29,645 nucleotides of DNA from an uncultured Sphingomonas sp. GTDB taxonomy: Bacteria; Pseudomonadota; Alphaproteobacteria; Sphingomonadales; Sphingomonadaceae. The position numbers were made by a program, and so were the translations under genes. The DNA is taken from positions 1 through 29,645 of the forward strand of contig NZ_CAMLDL010000022.1 in assembly GCF_946478955.1 (NCBI RefSeq), in the 5' to 3' direction. Each line of letters starts with the position of its first letter. Position 1 is the first letter of the stretch. Below, piece by piece: positions 14,573 to 23,500 of the stretch. A model generated the notes under the pieces. The model searched no databases and was not told the origin of the DNA. It saw only the letters and a list, made by a program, of their open reading frames with translations.

Positions 14573-15199
14573 ATGGCAGTAGCAATTCGTCTGGCCCGTG
14601 GTGGCAGCAAGAAGCGTCCGTACTACCGCGTTGTCGTGGCTGACAGCCGCAACGCCCGTGACGGCCGTTTTCTTGAAAAGGTTGGCACTTATAACCCGCT
14701 CCTCGCCAAGGATTCGCCGGAGCGCGTGAAGCTCGACACCGACCGCATCAAGCATTGGTTGTCGGTCGGCGCCCAGCCGTCGGACCGCGTTGCCCGCTTC
14801 CTCGATGCCGCCGGCATCCGCGAGCGCGCTGCCCGCAACAACCCGAATAAGGCAGAGCCGGGCCAGAAGGCAAAGGACCGCGCCGAAGACAAGGCCGCCA
14901 AGCTGGCCGAGCTGGAAGAAGCAAAGGCAGCTGCTGCCGCGGCGCCAGCCGTTGAGGAAGCCGCTCAGGAAGACGCCGTTGAAGCCATTTCGGAAGCTGT
15001 AGAATCTGCTTCGGAAGAGCCGACGGCTGAAGGCGAACTGATCGCCGAAGCGCTTTCGGAAGAAGCTCCGGCAGCTGAAGCCGACACCAACGAAGCAACG
15101 CCGAACAGCGACGCTGGCGACAGCCCGGCCGAAGTGACCGGCGAAAGCTCGCAGGAACCGGCTGAAGGTTCGGCCGACGAAGGCGAAAAGGCCGAGTAA
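14573..15199 (+). CDS. rpsP: 30S ribosomal protein S16 with long acidic C-terminal extension
   Basis: 208 residues, against 82 in E. coli. The first 80 or so residues are a canonical S16 ([20 protein letters not shown], then [12 protein letters not shown] and the [14 protein letters not shown] block). A basic helix (about 85-115) follows, and then about 90 residues of almost pure Ala, Glu, Ser, Pro and Asp ending EGEKAE. Bacteria of this group often carry some Ala/Glu extension, and here it is longer than the ribosomal domain itself. The tail is in frame with no frameshift. Followed by rimM after 6 nt. Confidence 0.95.
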   Translation: MAVAIRLARGGSKKRPYYRVVVADSRNARDGRFLEKVGTYNPLLAKDSPERVKLDTDRIKHWLSVGAQPSDRVARFLDAAGIRERAARNNPNKAEPGQKAKDRAEDKAAKLAELEEAKAAAAAAPAVEEAAQEDAVEAISEAVESASEEPTAEGELIAEALSEEAPAAEADTNEATPNSDAGDSPAEVTGESSQEPAEGSADEGEKAE

Positions 15200-15205
15200 G
15201 CCAAC

Positions 15206-15703
15206 ATGGAGCCGGCAACTGAAGAACAGCGCGTTGCGCTCGCGGCAGTTGCCGGCGCCCATGGTGTGAAGGGCGAGGTGCGGTTGAAGCTGTTCACGGA
15301 CAGCGTCGACGGCCTCGCCATTCACAAAAAAGTCTATGTGGGCGGGGAGATGCGCAAGCTCCAATCCGTCCGCGACGGCGGCAAGACCGCCATCGCCCGG
15401 ATTGAGGGCGTCGCCTCACGCGAAGCCGCCGAGGCGCTGCGCGGCACCTTGGTCGAGATCGACCGCGACGCACTGCCTCCGCTCGAAGAGGGCGAATATT
15501 ACCACGCGGACCTGATCGGCCTGACCTGCTTCGATGAAGCGGGAACCACAATCGGTTCGGTGGTCGGCGTCGACAATTTCGGCGCAGGCGATCTGCTCGA
15601 CGTCGAAAAGGTCGACGGTAAGCGCGCCCTGATCCCCTATCGCGACCCGATAGCGCGAATGGTCGAAGCCCGGATCATCCTCGATCCGGCGTTCCTCGCT
15701 TAA
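15206..15703 (+). CDS. rimM: 16S rRNA processing protein RimM
   Basis: 165 residues; E. coli RimM has 182. RimM binds S19 in the head of the 30S subunit and helps late 16S maturation. The N-terminal beta-barrel starts VAGAHGVKGEVRLKLFTD, and the PRC-barrel part includes GEYYHADLIGL, the GSVVGVDNFGAGDLLDV strand pair and LIPYRDPIARMVE. It starts 6 nt after the rpsP stop with no strong ribosome-binding site, so it is probably translated by coupling. Its TAA stop overlaps the stop of the convergent flavoprotein gene in TTAA. Confidence 0.95.
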   Translation: MEPATEEQRVALAAVAGAHGVKGEVRLKLFTDSVDGLAIHKKVYVGGEMRKLQSVRDGGKTAIARIEGVASREAAEALRGTLVEIDRDALPPLEEGEYYHADLIGLTCFDEAGTTIGSVVGVDNFGAGDLLDVEKVDGKRALIPYRDPIARMVEARIILDPAFLA

Positions 15704-16620
15704 CGCCGAAGCGGGCGCTCTTTCGCCAGATCATTGCGGATGGTCGTCGAGGCGATTCCGCCCTGGCCCATAGCGTTGCTGATTTGGTCGAGGCCTTTGA
15801 CGATGTCGCCAGCTGCATAGACGCCTTCGATGCTGGTGCGCTGATGCTCGTCGGTGACGATGCAGCAATCCTTGCTCAAATCTGCGCCGACCATCTCGGC
15901 AAGGCTGGAGTGGGTATCGCTACCCAGCGCCGGGTAAAGACTGTCAAATCTCAGCGTCTGGCCGTCGCACATTGTCACCGAGATCGCCTTGTCGTCGGGC
16001 ACAATCGTGTCGATGGGCCCATCGATGATGGTGATCCGGGCCTCGGTGAGGCTGTCACGATCTTCCTTTGCAAGATCATGGTCACCGTCGGTGGCAATCA
16101 GGGTCAAATCAGCGGTGTAGCTGCGCAGAAAGCGGGCCTCGGCAGCTCCGTTTTCACCCGTTCCCAGTACCGCGACGTTTTTGTCGGTTACCTCATAACC
16201 GTCACAAATCGGACAATATCGAATCAGGCCGCGCGCCATGGCGTCGTCATGGGCATCGGCATCCATCGACGGGCTGCGGTTGGTAACGCCAGTCGCGATG
16301 AGGATGGAACGCGCCTCAACCTTGCCGCTTCCCCATTCAGCCTCGAACAGGCCGTCGTCGCGCTTTTCGAGGCGCGTAACCTGTCCTCGTTCGATGCGGG
16401 TTCCGTAACGTCGCGCTTGCTGGCGCATCCGTTCCAGCAATTCTTCGCCGTTGATGCCCTCAGGGAAGCCCGCATGATTGTGGCTGGTCGGTATCCATGC
16501 CGCGCGGCTTTTTCCGCCGTCGATGACCATGATGTCCAGATGATAGCGCGAAAGGTAAATGGCCGCCGTAAGTCCGGCCGGACCGCCGCCAATCACCAAA
16601 CAGTCGAGTGTCTTGTCCAT
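15700..16620 (-). CDS. Thioredoxin-reductase-like NAD(P)/FAD-dependent oxidoreductase
   Basis: 306 residues with the two-domain fold of low-molecular-weight thioredoxin reductases. FAD-binding GGGPAG lies at 11-16, the ATG motif near 110, the redox pair C136-C139 in RYCPICDGYE, the NAD(P) site GTGENGAA at 153-160, and the second FAD motif GVYAAGDI near the C-terminus. True TrxB usually has CATC; CPIC with GYE marks a related clade of unknown electron acceptor. The start at 16620 gives MDKTLDCLVIGGG; the ATG at 16641 is an extension. It sits in reverse orientation between rimM and trmD. Confidence 0.88.
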   Translation of the reverse strand: MDKTLDCLVIGGGPAGLTAAIYLSRYHLDIMVIDGGKSRAAWIPTSHNHAGFPEGINGEELLERMRQQARRYGTRIERGQVTRLEKRDDGLFEAEWGSGKVEARSILIATGVTNRSPSMDADAHDDAMARGLIRYCPICDGYEVTDKNVAVLGTGENGAAEARFLRSYTADLTLIATDGDHDLAKEDRDSLTEARITIIDGPIDTIVPDDKAISVTMCDGQTLRFDSLYPALGSDTHSSLAEMVGADLSKDCCIVTDEHQRTSIEGVYAAGDIVKGLDQISNAMGQGGIASTTIRNDLAKERPLRR

Positions 16621-16679
16621 GCGCGGCATAATGCCGGGCATGGCATGACGGTTCCGTATGAGCTAGGGGCGCCACCATC

Positions 16680-17402
16680 ATGACATTCCGCGCGACCGTT
16701 CTTACTCTTTATCCAGATATGTTTCCGGGGCCGCTGGGCAACAGCCTGGCGGGGCGTGCGCTTGACGAGGGAAAATGGTCGCTGGAGGCGCGCAACATCC
16801 GCGACCATGCGATCGACAAGCACCGCACGGTTGACGATACGCCTGCGGGTGGTGGCGCGGGGATGGTGCTTCGGTGCGACGTGTTGGCGGCGGCGCTGGA
16901 TTCCGTTGCAGACGGGCGCCCGATGCTGGCGATGAGCCCGCGCGGGGCCCCCCTAACCCAGCAAAAGGTGCGGGATCTGTCTGTGGGCGAGGGGGCGATA
17001 ATTCTCTGCGGCCGCTTCGAGGGATTTGACGAGCGCATTTTCGAGGCGCGACCCGTCGAACCGGTGTCGATTGGTGATTATATCCTTTCGGGCGGCGAGC
17101 TTGGCGCGATGGTGCTTCTTGACGCTTGCGTTCGGCTGCTTCCCGGCGTAATGGGCGCGCCGACGAGCGGAGAGGAGGAGAGCTTCGAAAGCGGCCTCCT
17201 TGAATATCCGCACTATACCCGACCTGTTGAATGGGAAGGGCGCACGATCCCCGAGGTGCTGCGATCGGGGGATCATGCGAAGATTGCCGCATGGCGACAT
17301 GCACAGGCGGTAAGCGATACACGGCTAAGGCGGCCGGACCTGTTGGAGCGTCAAAGGGACGCAACGAGGTCGTCGCCCTCTGGTGCGCAGCGAGAAGATT
17401 AG
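16680..17402 (+). CDS. trmD: tRNA (guanine37-N1)-methyltransferase TrmD
   Basis: 240 residues; E. coli TrmD has 255. It methylates G37 of tRNAs next to the anticodon, preventing frameshifts. It shows the deep trefoil-knot SPOUT motifs: [29 protein letters not shown] and the EYPHYTRP loop. The N-terminal catalytic domain is complete. The C-terminal domain ends with a polar tail ([10 protein letters not shown]). ATG at 16680 is preceded by AGGGGCG. The promoter must lie in the 59-nt gap shared with the divergent oxidoreductase, or expression depends on read-through from rimM. Confidence 0.96.
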   Translation: MTFRATVLTLYPDMFPGPLGNSLAGRALDEGKWSLEARNIRDHAIDKHRTVDDTPAGGGAGMVLRCDVLAAALDSVADGRPMLAMSPRGAPLTQQKVRDLSVGEGAIILCGRFEGFDERIFEARPVEPVSIGDYILSGGELGAMVLLDACVRLLPGVMGAPTSGEEESFESGLLEYPHYTRPVEWEGRTIPEVLRSGDHAKIAAWRHAQAVSDTRLRRPDLLERQRDATRSSPSGAQRED

Positions 17403-17417
17403 GAAACGAGAAGAAGA

Positions 17418-17801
17418 ATGAACCTGATCCAGCAGCTCGAAGCCGAGCAGATCGAGGCCCTGACCAAGGACCGCCAGATTCCCGAATTCCGTCCCGGTGA
17501 CACGCTTCGCGTTGGCGTGAAGGTCGTCGAAGGCGAGCGCAGCCGTGTCCAGATGTACGAAGGCGTCTGCATTGCTCGCGCCAACAAGGGCGTGAATTCG
17601 AACTTCACTGTGCGCAAGATTTCGTTCGGTGAAGGTGTGGAACGTGTGTTCCCGCTCTATTCGCCGAACATCGATTCGGTCACCGTCGTCCGCAAGGGTG
17701 CCGTGCGTCGCGCCAAGCTATACTATCTGCGTGGCCGCCGTGGTAAGTCGGCGCGTATCGCCGAACGCCGCGACCATCGCAGCGAAGGCAAAGACGCCTA
17801 A
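17418..17801 (+). CDS. rplS: 50S ribosomal protein L19
   Basis: 127 residues; E. coli L19 has 115. A 50S protein at the interface with the 30S subunit. Recognisable parts are [15 protein letters not shown], the [12 protein letters not shown] strand and [22 protein letters not shown], ending with the basic [14 protein letters not shown]. About a dozen polar residues ([12 protein letters not shown]) extend the C-terminus. It starts 15 nt after trmD with GAGAAGAAG upstream, and ends with a strong intrinsic terminator. Confidence 0.97.
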   Translation: MNLIQQLEAEQIEALTKDRQIPEFRPGDTLRVGVKVVEGERSRVQMYEGVCIARANKGVNSNFTVRKISFGEGVERVFPLYSPNIDSVTVVRKGAVRRAKLYYLRGRRGKSARIAERRDHRSEGKDA

Positions 17802-17849
17802 GCATTTTGTCGGCACGGGGGTTTTCAACGGCTCCCGTAACGGCAACAA

Positions 17850-17889
17850 AGGGGCGCTCCGGGTTTCCGGGGCGCCTCTTTCTTTTTGT
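17850..17889 (+). terminator. Intrinsic terminator of the ribosomal cluster
   Basis: A13-bp stem (17850-17862 with 17867-17879, two G-T pairs) closes a GTTT loop and is followed by TCTTTCTTTTTG on the plus strand. It lies 48 nt after rplS. Its T-run ends just before the start region of the peptidase gene at 17908. Confidence 0.85.
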
Positions 17890-17907
17890 GATGCGGAGAT
17901 CCGCCGA

Positions 17908-20139
17908 ATGCGCCGTATGTTGCTTGCCACCTCACTTATCGCCTTGCCTGCAACCGTATCGGCCGGGATGCCTGTACCCGGTGGCGTTGAACAAAAGCCG
18001 CTCAGCCTCGAACGATTGTTCGCATCGCCCGCGCTTTCCGGCCCGGTGCCACGCGGCGTGAAGCTGTCGCCAGATGGTAAGCTGCTGACAATGTTGAAGG
18101 CCCGGGCGGATGACCGGCAGCGCTATGATTTGTGGGCCCTGGATACAACGGCCGATACCTGGCGAATGCTGGTCGACAGCGAAAAGGTTGGCAGCGGCAC
18201 AGAGATCAGCGAAGCGGAAAAGATGCAGCGGGAGCGCGCCCGCGTCGGCGACCTTAAGGGCATCATCGATTATGAATGGGCGCCGGATAGCAAGGCACTG
18301 CTCGTTCCAATCGACGGCGATATCTATCTGGCCGGGATCGACGGCAGCGTGAAACGACTGACAAACAGCAAAGATAGCGAGCTCAACCCGACCATCAGCC
18401 CCAAGGGCAATTATGTCGGCTTCGTACGCGATCAGCGGTTATGGACCGGACCCGTCGGCCACGACGCGAAGGCGATCACCCCTGGCGGCGGCACTGTTCA
18501 TTATGGCGAGGCAGAGTTTGTTGCGCAGGAGGAGCTTGGGCGGTCAACCGGCTATTGGTGGAGCGAGGACGACAAGCGCATCGCCGTCCAATGGTATGAC
18601 GAAGGCAATGTGAAAATTGTTACCCGGACCAGCATCGGCGCCGATGAAACCAAGACATTTGACCAGCGATATCCGCTGGCCGGGACCGACAATGTTGTCC
18701 CGCATTTGCTGGTGATGGATCCAGACGGCGGTCATCAGGTGACGGTTGATTTGGGCAGCGACCCTGACATCTATCTGGCGCGCGTCGATTGGTCGAAAGA
18801 CAGCGCAACCCTGTTCGTGCAGACGCTCAATCGAGTTCAGGACAAATTGACGATGCGCGCCATTGACCCGTCGACTGGGAAGAGCCGGGTGCTCTTTGTT
18901 GAGCAGGCGGCGCCTGGACACTGGATCAACCTTTCCGACAATTATCACTGGCTGAAAGACGGAAGCCTGATTTGGTGGTCCGAGCGCGATGGCAGCGGCC
19001 AGCTTTACCATTGGGCAAAAGGTAAATGGTCAAAACTCACCCGCAGCGGGGCGGTGACCGGCCTCGGCGGCGTCGATGAAAAGACCGGCACCATTTTTTT
19101 TGAGAGCAATTCCGCCGATCCGCTCAGCAACCAGGCCTATGCATTGCCACTGAGCGGCAAGGGTAAACCGCGGCTGCTGACCGACGAAGCATATCGGAAT
19201 GGGGTCGAAATGGACAAAGCGGCGACACGCCTGATCGTCGTGCGATCGTCCCCCGTCCAACCAAGCCAACGATATTTAGCCGATGCGAATGGCAATCGCA
19301 TCGCCTGGATTGAGGAGAATAGGGTCGACGCGTCGCATCCCTATGCACCCTATGCGGCAAGCCATGAGCCGGTAAAATTCGGCTCGATTAAGGGCCCGTC
19401 GGGTGACACGCTGTATTGGCGAATGATTACCCCGCACAACATGGAGGTGGGCAAACGATACCCGGTGTTTTTCCAGCACTATGGCGGTCCGCACAACCAG
19501 TCGGTCACCAACGGCTGGATGAGTGAACTGGCGCAATATATCGTCGACCGGGGCTACATCTGGTTCGAAATCGACAATCGCGGATCGGCAAACCGCGGCG
19601 TGGCGTTTGAAAAGCCCATCTATCGCGCAATGGGCACTGTTGAGGTGGCGGACCAGAAAGCCGGAGCCGAATATCTCAAAAGTCTGCCCTTCGTTGATCC
19701 GAAGCGGATCGCGGTCTACGGATGGTCATACGGCGGCTATATGACGCTGAAGATGCTGCAGGCCGATCCCGGTCTGTATGCGGCGGGGATAGCGGGCGCC
19801 CCCGTGACCAAATGGGAACTTTACGACACCGCCTATACCGAACGCTATATGGGTGACCCGCGCAAACTGGCCGACCGATACAAGTCATCAGACGCGATCC
19901 AGGATGCCGGAAAGATAAGGGATCCGCTGCTCGTCATTCATGGCATGAGCGACGATAACGTGGTGTTTCAAAATTCAACCGCCCTGTTTGCCAAAATGCA
20001 AAGCGACGCGGTGCCGTTCGAGATGATGGTTTATCCGGGCTATACCCACCGCGTTTCCGGGCCAAAAATCAGCGTGCATTTGTGGGACAGCATATTCAAC
20101 TTTCTCGAACGCAACGGGGTGCCGCCCGGACCACGATAA
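17908..20139 (+). CDS. Dipeptidyl-peptidase IV-type serine peptidase (family S9), exported
   Basis: 743 residues. It cleaves X-Pro or X-Ala dipeptides from peptide N-termini. A Sec signal peptide (about 1-19, MRRMLLATSLIALPATVSA) exports it to the periplasm or outer face. The N-terminal beta-propeller (about 30-480) contains AEFVAQEELGRSTGYWWSED, the S9B region whose acidic residues hold the substrate amino group. The alpha/beta-hydrolase domain has S607 (GWSYGG), D682/D683 (GMSDDNV) and H714 (YTHRV). The start at 17908 follows GGAG and begins the signal peptide; the longer open frame upstream reads through rplS out of phase. It ends directly against the M28 gene. Confidence 0.93.
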   Translation: MRRMLLATSLIALPATVSAGMPVPGGVEQKPLSLERLFASPALSGPVPRGVKLSPDGKLLTMLKARADDRQRYDLWALDTTADTWRMLVDSEKVGSGTEISEAEKMQRERARVGDLKGIIDYEWAPDSKALLVPIDGDIYLAGIDGSVKRLTNSKDSELNPTISPKGNYVGFVRDQRLWTGPVGHDAKAITPGGGTVHYGEAEFVAQEELGRSTGYWWSEDDKRIAVQWYDEGNVKIVTRTSIGADETKTFDQRYPLAGTDNVVPHLLVMDPDGGHQVTVDLGSDPDIYLARVDWSKDSATLFVQTLNRVQDKLTMRAIDPSTGKSRVLFVEQAAPGHWINLSDNYHWLKDGSLIWWSERDGSGQLYHWAKGKWSKLTRSGAVTGLGGVDEKTGTIFFESNSADPLSNQAYALPLSGKGKPRLLTDEAYRNGVEMDKAATRLIVVRSSPVQPSQRYLADANGNRIAWIEENRVDASHPYAPYAASHEPVKFGSIKGPSGDTLYWRMITPHNMEVGKRYPVFFQHYGGPHNQSVTNGWMSELAQYIVDRGYIWFEIDNRGSANRGVAFEKPIYRAMGTVEVADQKAGAEYLKSLPFVDPKRIAVYGWSYGGYMTLKMLQADPGLYAAGIAGAPVTKWELYDTAYTERYMGDPRKLADRYKSSDAIQDAGKIRDPLLVIHGMSDDNVVFQNSTALFAKMQSDAVPFEMMVYPGYTHRVSGPKISVHLWDSIFNFLERNGVPPGPR

Positions 20140-22350
20140 TCAAAGTCGATATCCGCGAATGCGAAATGCACCATTGGGGGCATATTGCGGCTGCGAATGG
20201 GGCGGGGCCGCCGCGATCAGTGCGTGTGCTTCTGACGGCGGCGAGAAGTCCTGAGCGATCAACAACGCTGACACCGGCTTTGGTGATCCAATCTCAATTT
20301 CAATGTTCATTCCGTCGCACGAACGGCCGCTGCATCGAATGACGAAGGGACCGTCGGTTCCGGCTCCGACGATCGCGTGCCGCTCACCCGGCAGTCCCAT
20401 TGAACGGATGGGCGCGCTTTTGTCGAAGCGTAAGAGGACGGCATTGGCACCGCCAGTCCGCAGGCGAAGCGTTGCAACCCTGCCTTCACCTGACACGACA
20501 TTGGAGGTACGTCTCAGGCTGGCTGTCGGAATGTTGAGGGCGGGAGCATCGGCAACCCAACGCAAGCGCCCATTATAAGAAAGCCTTTTGGTCTCCCACG
20601 GTCCGAAGCGCATCATTGATTGGGGTAGCGGCGCTTGTTTCGATGCTACCGCCCAGTTTGTGCTGCCGGTCACATCATCGCGAACATAGTCGATGGTGAA
20701 AGCCTCTGGCCGCGCGGCCGTCCCTCGCGGAAGGAATAAGGCCGCCGCCCAGGCGAAAGTCGCAATCAGGGCGAGTGGCATCCAGCCGCGCGAGGATGAT
20801 CCGTCCGACGCCTCGATGAGAAGGGGCAAGCTCGCCATTGCGGCGAGCGGGGCGACCGCCAGCAGCGGGCCGTCGATCAGAAGCAGTTCAAAGATTGCCA
20901 TCACTTCGGCAAGCATCAGCAATTGGACCAACGCGCCGACAATCAAGAGTAGGTGTCCGACGGTACGGGATCGTGGCTCCAGCGCAATTCCGGTTAGCGC
21001 GAGGCCAGGTCCAAACAGGAAATAGATGCTGGCACCCGGCAGGAAGATACTCAACGTGGCGCCGACGATCATGATGAGGATCCAACATGCGAGGCGAAGC
21101 GTGCGCCGATCAAAATGCTTGCCTAGGCGAGCCACGCCAAAGAGCAGCGCCGCGAGCAAGGTGGCGTAGAGCGCGAGATATGCGGCCGTGGGATACGCCC
21201 GCCAGAAATCGCCCGGCCGGATCATGGATGCGATCAGTGATGGTAGGAGGGTGACAGTTATCGATGCTATCACAACGGCTGTAACGGCGGCTAGCGCCCG
21301 AAATCCACGCCGATGCCAACCAAGGGCTACGGCGCCAATCGTCAGTAATCCCACACCCGTAAGCGCCAGCCACTGCGGAAGGCGGGGGAAGGCCAATCCG
21401 GCAATATCAGCGTAAACGGCCTGGCCCTTTACCGTCGTTCCCGCCGGCCGGGCCAGCCGCCGCGTTGAGGACAATACTTCGCCGCCCATATGGGCCAGGC
21501 TGTCGGGGCTTAGCGCCGCAATAGTATCCCCCGGTGAGTGGTATCGGGTTTCATTGCCGACGATGGCAAAGTTCAATGTTTCCCATCCGGCCTTCTTGAA
21601 CTTCACGACATCGGTTGAGTTCGGAATGAGTTTGGCGAGATCGGCCGTCAGTGAATTGGCGAATGGCCGCCGTGCCGCTGCCCCATAATCGGCAATTGCA
21701 TTGCCGTTGGGGGTATTGGTTTCGAACATCGATGCGGGACCGCTGACTCCGCGCGCTTCAATATTGATAAGGCGGCCAACGCTTTTCGCGAGTGGATCGC
21801 GCGCCACGAACGCGGCGGCGCCGTTCAGTCCATATTCTTCGCCCTCGTTGAACAGGAAGATGATGGGGCGGTCCCGCGTCTCGTTTTTCACAAGTGCGGC
21901 CACTTCCAGCATGGTCGCGACACCAATCCCGTCATCGGCGGCGCCAGGGCCGGTTGGCGTGCTGTCGTAATGGGCATTGAGCAGCAGGGCAGGGCGATCG
22001 GGTCCCGGGAGAACCGCAACCACGTTGCGAACATGGCTGCAACTGACCGTGCGTGATTTGGGAAAATCACTGCAATCGCTAGCTTCCTGAACGCGCGCGC
22101 TCAGGCCGATTGCGCGAAGTTCCGCGACCAGCCGTTCGCGTACAGCATCGTTGGCGGCGGTATCGACAGGGTGGGGGCTTTGATCGCCCAGGATGCGTTC
22201 CAAACGGACCAAGGCGCGTTGGTGATCGAATTCATCAGGCGAAATTTCGGCAGGCGCCGGGGGCGGGCTGAGCAGCTGATTCTTTATCGCGAACAGGCAC
22301 AGCAAAGCCAATGCAACTGTCAGCAAACGCCAGCGATTTCGGTTCGCCAT
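20140..22350 (-). CDS. Membrane-anchored M28 family metallopeptidase
   Basis: 736 residues. One N-terminal membrane helix (about 8-27), then a zinc aminopeptidase-like M28 domain (about 40-310) with the metal/catalytic residues in NAHYDS, GAADDG, NEGEEYG and YHSPGDT. A membrane region of about eight to nine helices (about 318-560) follows, and then a roughly 170-residue C-terminal extracytoplasmic domain with two cysteines close together. This layout resembles the Fxna/ERMP1-type membrane M28 peptidases. The metal ligand normally Asp in soluble members appears as Glu in INIEARG. The start at 22350 follows GGGGGAAG. It is tail to tail with the DPP IV gene, with no gap between them. Substrate unknown; probably periplasmic peptides. 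Confidence 0.9.
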   Translation of the reverse strand: MANRNRWRLLTVALALLCLFAIKNQLLSPPPAPAEISPDEFDHQRALVRLERILGDQSPHPVDTAANDAVRERLVAELRAIGLSARVQEASDCSDFPKSRTVSCSHVRNVVAVLPGPDRPALLLNAHYDSTPTGPGAADDGIGVATMLEVAALVKNETRDRPIIFLFNEGEEYGLNGAAAFVARDPLAKSVGRLINIEARGVSGPASMFETNTPNGNAIADYGAAARRPFANSLTADLAKLIPNSTDVVKFKKAGWETLNFAIVGNETRYHSPGDTIAALSPDSLAHMGGEVLSSTRRLARPAGTTVKGQAVYADIAGLAFPRLPQWLALTGVGLLTIGAVALGWHRRGFRALAAVTAVVIASITVTLLPSLIASMIRPGDFWRAYPTAAYLALYATLLAALLFGVARLGKHFDRRTLRLACWILIMIVGATLSIFLPGASIYFLFGPGLALTGIALEPRSRTVGHLLLIVGALVQLLMLAEVMAIFELLLIDGPLLAVAPLAAMASLPLLIEASDGSSSRGWMPLALIATFAWAAALFLPRGTAARPEAFTIDYVRDDVTGSTNWAVASKQAPLPQSMMRFGPWETKRLSYNGRLRWVADAPALNIPTASLRRTSNVVSGEGRVATLRLRTGGANAVLLRFDKSAPIRSMGLPGERHAIVGAGTDGPFVIRCSGRSCDGMNIEIEIGSPKPVSALLIAQDFSPPSEAHALIAAAPPHSQPQYAPNGAFRIRGYRL

Positions 22351-22378
22351 TCTTCCCCCCGCGCAACACATCGTGCCG

Positions 22379-22406
22379 TTGACTTTGCGCGCTTCGTGCC
22401 TAGGTG
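22379..22406 (+). promoter_or_regulatory. Candidate promoter for asd
   Basis: TTGACT (22379-22384), a 16-nt spacer and TAGGTG (22401-22406) lie in the 86-nt gap between the divergent M28 and asd genes. The arrangement is like that upstream of sodB. The -10 is weak. Confidence 0.3.
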
Positions 22407-22436
22407 CAAGCGATACGCATCAAGGAGCTTTGGAAC

Positions 22437-23465
22437 GTGGGCTATCGGGTCGCTGTTGTGGGCGCTACCGGCAATGTCGGTCGCGAGATTTTGAACATTC
22501 TGGTCGAACGGCAATTTCCCTTTGACGAGGTGGCGGCCGTTGCAAGCCCGCGTTCAACCGGCGACATCATCGATTTTGGCGACAGTGGTGACACGCTGAA
22601 GGTCAAGAATCTGGAACATTTTGATTTTTCCGGATGGGACATCGCTTTGTTCAGCGCGGGCGGCGATATCAGCCGCCAATATGCGCCGATTGCCGCCGCC
22701 GCAGGTTGCACGGTGATCGACAACAGCAGCGCATTTCGCATGGATCCAGACGTGCCGCTGATCGTACCAGAGGTGAATCCTGAGGCGATTGACGGTTATA
22801 AGAAGCGCAACATTATCGCCAATCCCAATTGCTCGACGGCACAGCTGGTTGTTGCGCTCAAGCCGCTACACGACGCCGCGAAGATCATGCGCGTCGTTGT
22901 CGCGACCTATCAGTCGGTTTCAGGTGCAGGCAAAGCGGGCATGGACGAATTGTTTGAACAGTCGCGCAACATCTTTGTTGGCGACAGCAACGAGCCGGTG
23001 AAGTTCACCAAACAAATCGCCTTTAACGTCATCCCCCATATCGATAGCTTCCTGGAAGATGGGTCCACCAAGGAAGAGTGGAAGATGGTGGTTGAGACCA
23101 AGAAGATCCTGGATCCCAAGATCAAGCTTACCGCAACTGCGGTGCGCGTCCCGGTGTTTGTTGGCCATTCCGAAGCGGTGAATATTGAGTTTGAGCGCGA
23201 GATTTCGGCCGAAGAGGCTCAGGCGATTTTGCGCGAGGCGCCGGGCATCATGCTCGTCGATAAGCGTGAGGACGGCGGCTATGTCACACCGGTCGAAGCA
23301 GTCGGTGAATATGCCACGTTCGTCAGCCGCGTTCGGGAAGACCCGACGGTCGACAATGGCCTGTCCATGTGGATCGTCAGCGACAACCTTCGCAAGGGTG
23401 CGGCGCTCAATGCGGTGCAAATCGCGGAATTGCTGGGACGTCGCCATTTGCAAAAGGCGGCGTGA
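22437..23465 (+). CDS. asd: Aspartate-semialdehyde dehydrogenase
   Basis: 342 residues. It reduces aspartyl phosphate to aspartate semialdehyde with NADPH, the branch point to lysine/DAP, threonine and methionine. The N-terminal Rossmann motif is GATGNVG (9-15), the active-site cysteine is C132 (NPNCSTAQ) and the catalytic histidine is H244 (VGHSEAVN). The length and motifs fit the B. subtilis-like class of Asd. The start is GTG at 22437: AAGGAG lies 9 nt before it and the protein then begins MGYRVAVVGATG. An upstream in-frame GTG at 22404 would add 11 residues and include the ribosome-binding site. It shares the lysine/DAP pathway with dapF in this window. Confidence 0.96.
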   Translation: MGYRVAVVGATGNVGREILNILVERQFPFDEVAAVASPRSTGDIIDFGDSGDTLKVKNLEHFDFSGWDIALFSAGGDISRQYAPIAAAAGCTVIDNSSAFRMDPDVPLIVPEVNPEAIDGYKKRNIIANPNCSTAQLVVALKPLHDAAKIMRVVVATYQSVSGAGKAGMDELFEQSRNIFVGDSNEPVKFTKQIAFNVIPHIDSFLEDGSTKEEWKMVVETKKILDPKIKLTATAVRVPVFVGHSEAVNIEFEREISAEEAQAILREAPGIMLVDKREDGGYVTPVEAVGEYATFVSRVREDPTVDNGLSMWIVSDNLRKGAALNAVQIAELLGRRHLQKAA

Positions 23466-23473
23466 GCGTTAGC

Positions 23474-23493
23474 CTCCCTGTGAATTGAGGGAG
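23474..23493 (+). promoter_or_regulatory. Hairpin covering the ribosome-binding site of the SnoaL-like lipoprotein gene
   Basis: CTCCCT (23474-23479) can pair with AGGGAG (23488-23493) around an 8-nt loop. The right arm contains the GGAG that would recruit ribosomes to the ATG at 23501. It may lower translation of the gene or be a remnant of a weak terminator after asd; no T-run follows. Regulatory role is inference. Confidence 0.35.
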
Positions 23494-23500
23494 ATGACCG

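Noticed and set aside
14790..15199. Possible frameshift or read-through at the end of S16 to explain its length
   Set aside because: The frame continues cleanly with normal composition for Ala/Glu tails and ends 6 nt before rimM; extensions on S16 are known in this group.
14546..15364. 272-codon minus-strand open frame opposite rpsP
   Set aside because: Arises from the low-complexity Ala/Glu tail of S16 read backwards (Phe/Leu/Arg-rich).
15784..16683. 299-codon open frame on the plus strand opposite the flavoprotein, which would restore a single-strand rimM-x-trmD order
   Set aside because: The minus-strand frame has intact FAD, CxxC and NAD motifs; the plus-strand product has none, so the reversed gene is real.
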